This document shows, one piece after another, positions 1-11,041 of a stretch of DNA of 41,025 bases; within the stretch, counting starts at the first letter, position 1; each line of letters opens with the position of its first letter. Below the pieces are notes generated by a model. That model did no database searches and had not been told where the DNA came from. It was given only the letters and a program-made list of their open reading frames with translations. The stretch is from positions 1 to 41,025 of the forward strand of contig JNEM01016635.1 of NCBI GenBank assembly GCA_000697335.1, written 5' to 3'. Origin of the DNA: Conidiobolus incongruus B7586 (lineage: Eukaryota; Entomophthoromycota; Entomophthoromycetes; Entomophthorales; Conidiobolaceae). The position numbers and the translations under genes were made by a program.

Positions 1-649
1 TTAATGAATCTTAAATCCTTTTATATAATTTTTTACTAAAATACAAATCAAAATATTAAATTAAATTAAACTAACTCTTTTATAAATCTTGTTAATTCAA
101 TATTTATTAAAAAATAAGTATTAACTATTATAATATATTATAATAGTATATATTATTTTTATTTAGCTTTTAAAGGAAAATTAATTAATAATAAGCTTTA
201 AATTACTTTATTAAATAAAACTATATTTAATTAGTATTCTTATTATAATTTAAAAAAACTTATTATTTTGCATGATATTTATAAAATTTATAAATTTAAA
301 GCTTTAAAAAAATTTCTATATTAAAAATAACTAGAAAAGTCTACCACATCTAATATATTCCCCTAATTATAACCTTTATTATTATAATTGCTTTAGGTAA
401 TTAAGAAACCAGCTTACAAAAAAGAAAATTTCTATAGGAAAATTTATTTTATTTATGAAACATTAAATTTTAGCTTTTAATAAAAAAATATTTTTTAGGT
501 GTTAGTATTTTACTAAAAATATGGTAAAAATTTATTAGAAATAAAAGAAATTATTAATTTTATATTATATATATATTTTTATATTTTATATATTAAAGTG
601 TTTATTTTTGTTTAATCACAAATAATTCCTATTTTTTAAATTACAAAGA
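1..649 (+). mobile_element. mariner-family DNA transposon, 3' half (cut by window edge)
   Basis: This stretch aligns along its whole length with 39009-39634, the second half of the mariner element at the right end of the window. It keeps decayed transposase segments: the region of the first catalytic aspartate near the window edge, a HDN-like segment around 280, a segment corresponding to the SPDLxPCDY signature around 340-370, and the tail. Similarity between the two copies stops at AAATTACAAAG, here ending at 648, which marks the 3' terminal inverted repeat and is followed within a base by TA. The 5' half lies outside the window. The frame is broken by many stops, so no active transposase is made. 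Confidence 0.75.
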
Positions 650-1989
650 TATATTTTTATTTTGAAGGAAATTAAAATTTTCCAATTTTGATATAATATG
701 TACTTTTAATGGGAATATCATTGTTTATTAAACATATTATATACTTCTTATTTATTAACATAAACAATATTTTTATTATATTGAGTTTCATCAAATTTAT
801 GCAATTTAATTTAATTAAAAATTATTACAAAGAGTTAACAGATAATATAATGGAAATATTTATTAAAATCATTATAAAATATATTTTAATATTTTTTATG
901 TTATACATAGATATAACAGTTGATCAAAAAGTGGTTATTTAGCTTTATCTAAATTTAATTGATCATATCTATCAATATGAATTTCACCTGTACCAATAAG
1001 AAATTTAATGTTATTTGAATTAATGTTGGCTAGTTTCCAATAAATATTACAATTAGGATAATATGTTGAATAATATAATATTCGATAATTAGAGAATAAT
1101 ATTAGTGTATAAAATATTAAAAAAATTAACTGCTATAGTTTATATATTAGTCTATTAATTAAGAATAAATAGTTAAAAGAAATAAAATTAAATAATAAAA
1201 TATATTCGATATATATGTAATATCGCTATACATTTACAGCAGTGTAATCCATATTTAACACCATCAGTTTATCAAAATAGTTTTGAAAAATGTTTTAGAG
1301 TGTATATGAAGAACAGAATACCTTTGAATTCATATTTCATAATCGTTTATTATCATTTATTTTATATAACATCAATGAATATTCTTATAAATTTATTTTG
1401 CTTAAAATTTTATTTATATTAAGTAAAATTATAGATTGATCAAAATTTGACTATAAAATCAAATATATTTGTTGGATAAATATTAAGATATTTTCAACTA
1501 TTCATGTTAGCACAAAAATTTTTAAGAGTCGAATAATTATAAATAATTGGATAATCATCAGCAGTCTTAACATAGTTTGTTTACCTTCGGATTCCACTAG
1601 CTTTTAAAATGCACTCATTGTAATAATTATTCTGTAATCTGAAATTTAGTTAAATCCAAGATTATTGAGTGAGTTTCATCGAGTATTGTATTCAATTTTC
1701 AATTAATAGTAATAAAATGTGGCTGATTAATTTTTTTGATTTTATATGTAATTTGTAAAAATTCTAGTTCAAATGTATTAAATTAATAATCTAATTCTTG
1801 TGGCAGTGTAAATTAATGTCATAGCTAAGTTTTAAATATTGCTATTTAATTAATATTGAGACTTGTATTAACTCAAGCTATTTTATTTTAATTAACTTTA
1901 GAACAAACATATTGATAAAAGTAATAAGCTGTTGAGTTTAATATTTGGGATTATTTTTTTTATTTTATAAAGCCAAATAAAATTCTAAA
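650..1989. other. AT-rich intergenic DNA, no gene seen
   Basis: Very AT-rich sequence between the mariner fragment and the first fungalysin gene. A 77-codon open frame at 709-942 has no recognisable motif, is made almost entirely of AT-encoded residues (I, F, K, N, Y, L), and is probably chance. The last few hundred bases must hold the promoter of the gene starting at 1990, but the only TATAAA-like match (near 1965) is too close to the ATG to be convincing. Confidence 0.5.
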
Positions 1990-3852
1990 ATGAATTCATA
2001 TTTAATCTATTTATTCTTAATTTCATTACAATATATATCAGAATATAATGCTGACGAAGAAGTTACGAATGTTGTACCTTATTTAAAACATAGGACATTC
2101 GAATTTACTGATGATGACCATATTACAGTGAAACAGGTAGACTCTTTTCCAAATCTTTCAGGACTTGAAGCAGCTAAATTATTCTTGACTGAAAAATATC
2201 AATATGTTGAAGGCAAAGATTACATCCTTAAAAGCTCTTATTCTTCAGATAATGGAGTGACTCACAATTATTTTAAACAATTGTTTAAAGGCAAAGAGGT
2301 TGCTAACGGAGATATAAGTGTTCATGTCAATAGTTTGGGCCGTATCATCGCTTCAAGTAATTCATTTTTTCAAAACGTCAAGCTTAGGAAAAATGATAAG
2401 GTGGATAATTGGGGCGATTCTAATGATGCATTAGAAGGATTGTTAAAGCATATTAACTTCGATCCAGATAATGAACCTTCGACTTTTCGAATTCAAAGTG
2501 TAGGCGATGAAAATGAAATAACTGAATTAAATAACATTCCTGTATTTCCAAATATTCAAAAGACGGAACAATATATTCAAAATGATAAAAATGAATTGCT
2601 GCCGGTGTGGGAATTAGAAGGCGGATTCGGTGATGATTATTATGTTGGGTATGTAACTCCAAATGGAACTGTGGTTGCTTTACATAATCGAGTTCACACT
2701 GCAAAATATCTAGTTTTTCCAATTGGTGTCAACGATCCACAAGATGGACCCAGAAAGAATATTACAATTCAAGGAAGTAAGGCATCTTCTCCACTTGGCT
2801 GGCATAATGACGGTAATTCTAGACACACTTGCACAAAAGGCAATAATGTTCATGCTTTCGATAACAGTGGTAAAAAGCCAATATTAAATCAACCAGATGG
2901 TGGCAAGAAACTTAAATTCGTTTATCCTATTGATTTTAGTAAAGAGCCTAAATCATATATCAAAGCATCTGTTACCAACCTTTTCTATACTAATAACATG
3001 ATCCATGATATTTATTATGCACATGGGTTTAACGAAGTTGCAGGTAACTTTCAAGTTAATAACTTTGGAAAGGGAGGAAAAGACGGTGATCCTGTAATCG
3101 CCAAAGCACAGGACAAAAGTGGTAAAAACAATGCCAGGTTTTTAACCCTTCCAGACGGCCAATCAGGCATAATGGAAATGTTTGTTTGGAATACTACTTC
3201 ACCAAATAGAGATGGTGATTTGGAGAATGGTATAATTATCCATGAATACACTCATGGACTCTCTACAAGACTCACAGGAGGCCCCTCAAGTGTCGATTGT
3301 TTGGACTCCCTCCAAGCTGGTGGTATGGGGGAAGGATGGGGCGATATGATGTCAATAATTTTCCGCACTCGTAAAGAGCACAATCGTAACACTGATTTTG
3401 GAATGGGAAACTATGTTTACAAAGGAAAAACCATTCGTCAATATACGTATTCCACGAATATGACAACTAATCCTGAAACTTATTCAAGTATTAACAAATA
3501 TGATCGAGTTCACAAAATCGGAGCTGTTTGGGCCAATATATTGTATGAAGTGTATTGGAATCTAATTGATGCTACACACTTCAGTCCGGATTTACTATCT
3601 GGCAAGTGTGAAAACGGTAATGCTTTGATGATTAGATTATTGATTGATGGTATGAAACTTCAACCTTGTGACCCTACCTTTATTCAAGCTAGAGATGCGA
3701 TCATTTTAGCAGAAAAACTACTGACAAAAGGCAAATACAAGTGCACTATCTGGAGGGGATTTGCTAAGCGAGGACTGGGGTCTAATGCTAAATATCAATA
3801 TAACGAAGCAATTGATTCTTTTGATGTACCTAAATCATGTAATAGATATTAA
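1990..3852 (+). CDS. Fungalysin metalloprotease (M36), divergent copy
   Basis: A complete intronless frame of 620 codons encoding a secreted zinc endopeptidase of family M36, which degrades extracellular protein. Residues 1-20 form a hydrophobic signal peptide. An FTP/PepSY-type propeptide follows (FTP part around residues 76-125) and ends near residue 237, just before the KYLVFPIGVNDP start of the mature enzyme. Zinc site: HEYTH with H418, E419 and H422, plus E448 in GMGEGWGD; the 30-residue spacing is that of known fungalysins. The C-terminal CTIWRGFAKRGLG block is also typical. It is the most divergent of the three full-length copies and uses mostly A/T-ending codons, unlike the copy at 22747-24615. 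All catalytic residues are present, so it is probably active, perhaps more weakly expressed. Likely substrates are unknown. Confidence 0.95.
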   Translation: MNSYLIYLFLISLQYISEYNADEEVTNVVPYLKHRTFEFTDDDHITVKQVDSFPNLSGLEAAKLFLTEKYQYVEGKDYILKSSYSSDNGVTHNYFKQLFKGKEVANGDISVHVNSLGRIIASSNSFFQNVKLRKNDKVDNWGDSNDALEGLLKHINFDPDNEPSTFRIQSVGDENEITELNNIPVFPNIQKTEQYIQNDKNELLPVWELEGGFGDDYYVGYVTPNGTVVALHNRVHTAKYLVFPIGVNDPQDGPRKNITIQGSKASSPLGWHNDGNSRHTCTKGNNVHAFDNSGKKPILNQPDGGKKLKFVYPIDFSKEPKSYIKASVTNLFYTNNMIHDIYYAHGFNEVAGNFQVNNFGKGGKDGDPVIAKAQDKSGKNNARFLTLPDGQSGIMEMFVWNTTSPNRDGDLENGIIIHEYTHGLSTRLTGGPSSVDCLDSLQAGGMGEGWGDMMSIIFRTRKEHNRNTDFGMGNYVYKGKTIRQYTYSTNMTTNPETYSSINKYDRVHKIGAVWANILYEVYWNLIDATHFSPDLLSGKCENGNALMIRLLIDGMKLQPCDPTFIQARDAIILAEKLLTKGKYKCTIWRGFAKRGLGSNAKYQYNEAIDSFDVPKSCNRY

Positions 3853-3870
3853 TTTATTATTCTAAATTAT

Positions 3871-3876
3871 AATAAA
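3871..3876 (+). terminator. Possible polyadenylation signal AATAAA
   Basis: AATAAA lies 19 bases after the stop codon of the fungalysin gene at 1990-3852. The spacing fits a poly(A) signal, but such hexamers are frequent by chance in DNA this AT-rich. Confidence 0.3.
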
Positions 3877-5542
3877 ATTAATTCTACTTTAAAATAATGT
3901 AATACGTATAGATATATATTGTAAAATAATAGATTTTTATATCAAAATTTAATCAAATATTTCAATTTTTTGACATATTTTATAATATTAAATCATGAAT
4001 TTTTTTATTAATAGTGATATATTACATGTCAGCTTAAGTTAAAAAATACAATATTATTACTGAATATCTATTCAAATAATATATTGTTCATTAATTATTA
4101 TTCTAGTTGGTTTTAATTTTCCAATACTATATTATGATATTTATCTGAAATTAGAATAAAAATATATAAAACAGTTCTTCCATTAAACAGAGTTATTTTT
4201 TTTCATAAGGATGTTAGCTTCGATTTATTAATATCTCATTAATTGCAGATTACTAAATTATATTATATAGTTGATATAGTGGTTGCAAATATTATTTACA
4301 ATTAACTTTAATTTTTTAATCTTTGCAATTATTAGAAAATTGAACAGTATTTGTAGAAAGCAATGTTTAATAGAAATACATAGGTTTTGATAATTAATAA
4401 CAATTAATTTAAAAAGATATCCATAATATTATTAATATTTTTGTAATATTCTTATTACAGGATAATGAAAAGTTATTTAATGATTTAATATTATTTGTTT
4501 GAAATAGAATTTTCAATATCAGAAATTAAGTGAAAGAAAACTTTTTTCATTTTAACCATTGGTTTAAGAAAATTTAAGAAATTCAAAAAATATTAATAAA
4601 TAATAGATGTGAATTACACTCATTTCTTAAACAAGATATTTGAATAATTGAAATGAAAATTGAGTTGTTTAAATTTTAATTTGCCTTTTTTCAACTTGTA
4701 CTCTGAAATATATTTTAAAAATTGAAATTGTGAGATAATAGAGATTTTAACAATTAATTTTGTATAGCAAATTAATTCAATATGAAAATTAGTGTGATTA
4801 ATTATATTAAGAAAAGATTGTAGATATTAATCTGATAATCAAAATCAAGTATATTTGATAATTTCTGAATATATATCTTTTAAAAATTTTTATTTTGGGT
4901 TAAATTTAGTATTGATTTATAAATATAATGATTTTCTAAGTGCATTAGTTGTTTAATTTGATTATCCAATTCTGATAATATTGAAAGTTAGTATAACATT
5001 TTCTAATAAGATCAACACTTCGCTTTGGTTGACAGATATAATTAATTTTCAACATATATATTTTGTTAGACTATATAAATATTCAAAAGTATACAAATTC
5101 ATTCAATTAAATCATCTCTCGATTCAACTTTATTTGATCTGATTAATGGTTTATCACAAATTATACAATTAAAAATGTTGTTTTAACAGGGTACCCCATC
5201 AATCAAATACCACATATTATAAAAAGGCATGATCAATTAATATTCAGTTAAAATATTACATAAAAATTGTAATTATTAATTCAGGGGTGAATATGAGCAG
5301 ATTAGGTCAATAATAAGGTGGAAGAAATGAAAATCATATTTTCTTAGAGGATTATTATGTTGTTAAAGAATTTGAATGTTCTCAACTTGTAATTAAATTA
5401 AATCCAAATTCACTGTAAGCCTCTTTTAATGAATTCCATAATAATCTAAAAAACTTTGGTTATCGATTAATTATTGTAAAATTAAATGAATGATATGCTT
5501 ATGAATTAGTAACAGGTTTAAGATATATTATGAAATATGTAT
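3877..5542. other. AT-rich intergenic DNA, no gene seen
   Basis: Non-coding AT-rich sequence between the divergent fungalysin gene and the 3' end of the propeptide-only gene. I looked here on the minus strand for a displaced catalytic domain belonging to the propeptide-only gene and found no HEYTH- or GMGEGWGD-like coding sequence. Confidence 0.5.
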
Positions 5543-6223
5543 TTATACAAAACTGTCAGATCCTCCCTGATTTCCTGCAGAGTTGTTAACCAAATTATGT
5601 AGCGCAGCGATTTTCCCATCAGGAGTTACATACGCATTCCACCAATTATTCCCTAAATCCACATCCAATTTCCATGCTTTTTCAAGTTTACCAGTCTCAG
5701 TTTGGATGTACTCCCTGTCAGCTTGAACTCCTTTGGGCACCGTGTTAATATTAGTGAGCTTAACAGACTTATCAGAGTTAGCATTTTGTTCAATGACGAC
5801 GTTATTATGATCATTGTCGTGACTGTGATTAATATGGTCGAAAAGAGCAAATAGGGCGCTTACAGGATTGCCCCAATCTTCGGCAGCTGAGAAGTCATCA
5901 GAACCTTGATTCACATCGTGGAAAGAGTTACCAAAGGATATGATTTTTCCATTGGCGTCAACGTTGATATTCATATTACCGTTAGCGACTTCGGTTCCAT
6001 TGTTGAGCTGAGTCAAATGAGTGATAGTGAGACCGTTACTGGCTTCGTATGAGCTAGAAACTTTGTAATCTTTGCCTTCAGTGTATCCAAATTTCTTCAA
6101 TACAAATTGTTTAGCCGCTTCTAAACCGGAGACTCCTGGAAAAGTATCTTCAGCTTCTTCATAAGTTTTATGCTGTAAATCTGGTGCAAATGATTTATCC
6201 TTATTATTTGAGTCGTTTACCAT
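5543..6223 (-). CDS. Stand-alone fungalysin propeptide (FTP/PepSY-like), no protease domain
   Basis: An intact frame of 226 codons from the ATG at 6223; the same frame extends three codons further to a TTG, which I did not use. Residues 15-210 align throughout with the propeptides of the neighbouring M36 enzymes: SGLEAAKQFVLKKFGY, the FTP segment GKDYKVSSSYEASNG through ANGNMNINVDANGKIISFGN, and the WNAYVTPDGKIAALHN end. It then stops after about 14 unrelated residues, almost exactly where mature fungalysin would begin. No zinc-binding motif and no signal peptide are seen. In M36 enzymes the propeptide inhibits and helps fold its own protease, so a free propeptide could act in trans; that is inference. 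Alternatively it is a truncated duplicate not yet decayed. Its GC content and clean frame against the AT-rich surroundings favour recent selection. A missed upstream signal exon is possible, but I found no GT-AG intron to support one. Confidence 0.8.
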   Translation of the reverse strand: MVNDSNNKDKSFAPDLQHKTYEEAEDTFPGVSGLEAAKQFVLKKFGYTEGKDYKVSSSYEASNGLTITHLTQLNNGTEVANGNMNINVDANGKIISFGNSFHDVNQGSDDFSAAEDWGNPVSALFALFDHINHSHDNDHNNVVIEQNANSDKSVKLTNINTVPKGVQADREYIQTETGKLEKAWKLDVDLGNNWWNAYVTPDGKIAALHNLVNNSAGNQGGSDSFV

Positions 6224-6318
6224 GATTGACAATAATTATAATTTAAAAATCAAAATTATAAATCAAGATTGAATTAAAGTTCATTAAATAGTAATTAATC
6301 AGGTGATGATAAATATGC

Positions 6319-6326
6319 TTTATATA
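6319..6326 (-). promoter_or_regulatory. Possible TATA box of the propeptide-only gene
   Basis: On the minus strand the sequence reads TATATAAAG about 100 bases upstream of the ATG at 6223. The position is reasonable for a fungal core promoter. AT-rich context makes chance matches common. Confidence 0.3.
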
Positions 6327-7798
6327 TCATTCGTTTTGTTGATGACGTAATTTTAAATGTATGATTTCATAAATCAATTAATTAACGTTTGAATAAAATC
6401 AGAGAATTTTCAGTAATTAAAAATCTCATTAATTAATATATATTTCTTAACCTTATATTATAATATTTTTTAAAATGATATCAATAAAAAATTATTAATT
6501 ACAGTATTAAACAAATCTATACACACCATAAATGAATATCTTTGTCAATATTTACATTCATATCTCAATTATTGGATTTTGGATTCAAAGTTGGTATTAT
6601 ATTTATTATTGATTGGATATTATTTTACTTGAGGGTTATAAATAATGGAGTGAATCTGTATTCGAATCAAAATTACAAATTTATGTAAATTACATAATTT
6701 ATTAATTTTTTATTACATTATATTCAATCAAAATCAATTTAGTCAATAAAATATGTAGGTAAATTAATAAAATAATATTATATCACAAAATCACTGAATT
6801 TGAATGCATGAATTATGGTTCATTTAATTCAAATTCAAAAATTTTTTTTCGCTGTTTAAGAATAAATATATGACTCTATTTGGGATAAATATTTAGAGAT
6901 TATTTCTATCATTGAAACTTAATATAAATTTCAAAAATTGTGTTTTGTTTAAAAAATTTAATATATTAACTCATACTATATATATTTTAATATTTAATTT
7001 ATGTTTATACATTAATTATATTTTTTGAAAATGATTTGAAGTTAATCTCATCAAGGACAAATATTTTGTCATTATATACTAGATGAATATCATTCACATT
7101 AGTTAACTTCATTGAGATTATTATTAGAATAATTTTATTATAATGAAATATTTTATGCATTACTGTCCTATTTTGATAAAATAGATCTATTTAATAAATA
7201 TTATTTTAATCTGATATTAATTTTCAGACTACTTTTTAATCAATCTTAATTGAAATAATGTAAAACTATCCAGGTTAATCTAGCAATTAAATAGTGAAAC
7301 AAAAGTTATATGGATTTACTTTTATTATGATAGATTTCATAGAGTATATATTATTGTTTAAATTTCACGACTTGCATTTATGTTAAATAAATTCTTGGAG
7401 TACAAAGTAAGAGAATCTGGTCATAATAGAAGTATTTATATGTATTTGTTTTATTTCTGTTATTATTTAAATATTTTCAAATTTTTCAAATGAAATAAAC
7501 TGTTGGATTAATATTTTTCAAATATTGTATTTAAATATAAATATCGATAAGAGTATTCCATTATTTTAATATATCATATACCTTCTCCTAATTGATTTTA
7601 TTTGTAATATAAGTTTGAAATATAATATATTAATTTTCAAAATCGATTGAAATTAGACCAAAAATTGGGAAATAATAATTACTATTTACTTATTCATAAC
7701 AAATTGAAACTCAACTAATGTCTATATTGTTAATATCAAATAAAAAATAAGTGATAACAACAATATTTTGAAACTAAACAGAGCTATTTTATTTTGAA
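6327..7798. other. AT-rich intergenic DNA, no gene seen
   Basis: AT-rich sequence between the intact and the decayed propeptide-only copies. No reading frame, RNA gene or repeat end was recognised. Confidence 0.5.
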
Positions 7799-8410
7799 TC
7801 ATTTAAGAAGTTGATTCACTAAATTAAACAATGCTGTCACTTTGCTTTCTGGAGTGATATAAGCATTTCATTGATCCACGTACATATCTAAATTCAATTT
7901 CCACACTTTTTCGGCTTTACCTACCTTAGTTTGAATAATTCGTCTGACAGCTTTCACATCTTTAGAAACAATGGGACCACGGAACATTATTACAGAATCA
8001 TCTGATTTTGAACCTCATTGAGTTACCGCAATACACTTATCATTACCTGAATTTATGACCAGATAGTTGAAAAGTGCAAGGTGAGCACCAATTGGACTAC
8101 TTCAATCGTTTGACATTTGTTTATCACCAGAGCTATTTTAAACTATTGGAACGAGTTACAATTATCAAACCTGTTTCCAATACTATCAATATTAACATTC
8201 ATACCACCATTTAGAACTTGGTTGCAATTATAATTCTATTTTAAGTAGGTATCAGCCACTATGCTGGTTGGGAAAGGGTTATTAATCACTAAATTTTTCC
8301 AATTCACCAAACCGAATTGTTTAAATTACTTAGTACCTTTAGTATCGGTAATGTTTTTGGGAATAATTTCCTAGACTTATATTCAGAGTTGCTCAAATTT
8401 GATAAATTTG
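7799..8410 (-). pseudogene. Decayed fungalysin propeptide-only copy
   Basis: Minus-strand segments align in order with the intact propeptide-only gene at 5543-6223. From 5' to 3': a piece equivalent to the LEAAKQF..KKFG block near 8310-8345, an LNGGMNVNID piece matching the ANGNMNINVD segment near 8190-8220, a DWSSPIGAHLALFNY piece matching DWGNPVSALFALFDH near 8045-8110, and IIQTKVGKAEKVWKLNLD through AYITPESKVTALFNLVN near 7820-7960. Several in-frame stops and at least one frameshift interrupt it, and the start is not recognisable. The homologous part ends at the same propeptide/mature junction as the intact copy, and no catalytic domain follows down to about 7600. It lies in the same orientation as the intact copy 1.6 kb away, so the truncated form was probably duplicated after it lost the enzyme part. 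Confidence 0.85.
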
Positions 8411-8529
8411 GTTTTCTGAAGTCAGAATAATAGGCTCAATATGGATTCTTGTAATTACTTTTTTATAATGACATAAAGAAATCATCATTAAGTGAAAAAT
8501 ATCAAATGTATAAATAATAATAAATTTAC

Positions 8530-8549
8530 ATATATATATATATATATAT
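8530..8549. repeat. (TA)n microsatellite
   Basis: A run of alternating T and A about 20 bases long inside the AT-rich stretch. Confidence 0.7.
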
Positions 8550-8985
8550 TGTTAATAGAATTTATTTTATAGTAAGTATTATATTAATAATCAAAATAGT
8601 TAATTATAATTTTTATACACTATTATTATTTTATTTATATTAATTGATATATAATATATTGGAGAAAGAAATATAGAATATGATAAAATTATATTAATTT
8701 TTGAAATGAATTAAATAATGTGTAAGGTATATTTAACCTTATTATATTTTTTAATTTATTAAACTAATTTATTGAAATTTGATTTAACTTTAAATTATGA
8801 TATATTATTTAACTAATATCTATTAAATTAATATTGAAATTTATGTATTATTACAAATTATATATAATATCATCTAATTTTATGTCTTTTTTTAAATTAT
8901 TTGAAAAATTAATTTATTTTATTAATTATATAAAATCACCATTATGTATTAATTCTTTAAGTAAATTTAATATTGAGTTTGGATA

Positions 8986-9015
8986 ATTTAATATTTAATA
9001 TTTAATATTTAATAA
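8986..9015. repeat. Short tandem repeat of TAATATT-like unit
   Basis: Three to four consecutive copies of a 7-base unit (TAATATT) are visible. Confidence 0.6.
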
Positions 9016-10599
9016 TTATTAATAAGAATTAATTCTTTTATTTATATATCCCTATTTCAATATTACTTTTATTTCATCTTGAAAACCATTAATATATATT
9101 ATATAATATATATTAGGCTTTATAAAATCCCAAATATATATTAAATTATAAATAACTATTAATTATTTAGGTAATTAATAAAAAATAAATATATTTCCTT
9201 TAAAATTTTTATTAATAATATTATAATATATATTTATTATAATTAATAAAAGATTTTAAAAAGAATTTTTTTATATCTGGTATATCTTAATAGATTTCTA
9301 ATTATTAATACATAATATTAATTATATTGAATAAAATTAAAAAAATATTGAAAATAAAAATATATTTTACATAAAAATATATTATTTATATTTTATATAT
9401 TATATAAATAATTGGAATAAAATTATTATTAAAAAATAAAAGAAAATATCCATTATATATTGATAGCTAATTATTTAATATAGAATATATCAATATATAA
9501 TATTAATAAATATATTTACTAATAAAAATAATATTATGAATTTTTAAAACATATATATAGATTATATAATAAATATTTACTAAAGTAAGTACATACTAGT
9601 CAAAATACATATTAAAAATCAATAGAATACTATTATTTTTTTATTAAATCATATTTTATTAGATAATAAATATAATCCAAAATATCACAATTCATATTTA
9701 ATATCATTTTTTATAGTTATAATTTATATAGTATAGATATTTATAAAGTTTTCTAAATAATATCGTATAACTTGAAAAAAAAAATAATTAGTTCTGAGTA
9801 AAATTTATTTTCACAAAACAATTTATATCCAAATATTCAATTCTTATTTTTTTAATATATCTTCAAATTTTATGTCAAAAAAGTTTGTATATAAGTATTA
9901 AATTACCAATTTGGTTTAGAATATTGATTGATTAGTGATGTATATTTTATTTCAAATAAACTTTAATACATTTTAATTTATGATTTTATGTACCAGTAAT
10001 TTTAATATAAAATAATTGGAGTCATTTCATAATTTTTGATAAAATATAAGAAAAATTAAAGTAATATTTGATATCTTATTAAATTTAATATCAAAATTTC
10101 AAATTAATATTTTATGTTTTTCATATTTTGTAAAACAGAATTTTCAATATAGTTAATGGATTCAAAGCTAAATCAGTTCTATTTATAGGATAGTTTAATA
10201 ACTGTAAAACTTAAACCTATAATCAAAACAATAATAACTATTAATCCAATATAAAGATAATTTATTAATTTATATAAAATAATATAGTGTGTTACTAGAA
10301 ACTTAGTGAATTGATTTGAAAATATAGATTAAATTACGAATATAATTCATCAAAATTAATTTATTATTATTATCATTATTGTCAAATTTCAGTTAAAGAA
10401 ATTTAAATATAAAGTTACAGATTATGAAGATTTATATACTTTATTAAAGAAAATATATAAAATAATATTCTCTGAAACTAATGATCCAATTGACTATTTT
10501 GTCTTTACAGGAGAAAAGTTTTTACTAAGTCGTGTATTACATTGATATGAATCCAAAATAAAATTAGCAGTTATTAAGGATTTATTGTTTTATCATTAT

Positions 10600-11037
10600 T
10601 GATGAAGAATAATCTTGTCCATCACTCAAGAAACTCTGACTATTGCACTAATGCAAGAAGTCACATTGGAAGTACTTCATTTTATGAACTAGTCTAACTT
10701 AGTGCTTTCCACCTGAAGTTATTCATAGCCACCCAAACTCAACAATTGAACCTATTATAAGATCATCACAAGCCAATCAATAAACCTATCTTTCCATCTT
10801 CATTCTCAAAAGTATCCAGTCACTAAGTTTTTCTCGTAACACTCACAAAAAGTATTGAGTTGTGACGAGCGTGAGATATTTACTTTATTCGAAGACCTTG
10901 ATTTGCAGTAAGCTATTTTCACCCAATTTGGTGAACCCTCTTAATTTCCCTTAACCTTGTGGTAATCTATCATTTATCACTGGCGATTCCCCGTTTAAGC
11001 TCTAAAAGACTACTTCCTCCCACGTTTACGGTCGTCA
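10600..11037. mobile_element. Solo LTR, 438-bp family, better preserved copy
   Basis: This block aligns base for base, with no net length change, to 37208-37645. It begins with TG, ends with CA, and is flanked on both sides by TTAT (ATTAT if the terminal A is counted as shared), consistent with a target-site duplication of 4-5 bp. Length, ends and the absence of internal coding sequence fit a solo LTR left after recombination of a full retrotransposon. The parent family is not identifiable from the LTR alone. This copy is clearly richer in G and C than its partner, so it is less mutated and perhaps younger. Confidence 0.7.
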
Positions 11038-11041
11038 TTAT

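Larger units (their letters stand above)
8411..10594. other. Extremely AT-rich gene-free stretch
   Basis: About 2.2 kb with hardly any G or C, especially 8520-9700. It holds a (TA)n run near 8530-8549 and a short tandem of a TAATATT-like 7-base unit near 8986-9015. I see no gene, RNA or repeat end. It could be an old repeat mutated beyond recognition, but nothing in it lets me name one. Confidence 0.5.

Noticed and set aside
709-942. 77-codon open frame on the plus strand
   Set aside because: Composition is only AT-encoded residues with no motif, in very AT-rich DNA; most likely chance.
6224-6330. Possible upstream signal-peptide exon for the propeptide-only gene
   Set aside because: A short ATG frame (near 6283) exists, but it ends in a stop and no GT...AG intron joins it to the ATG at 6223.
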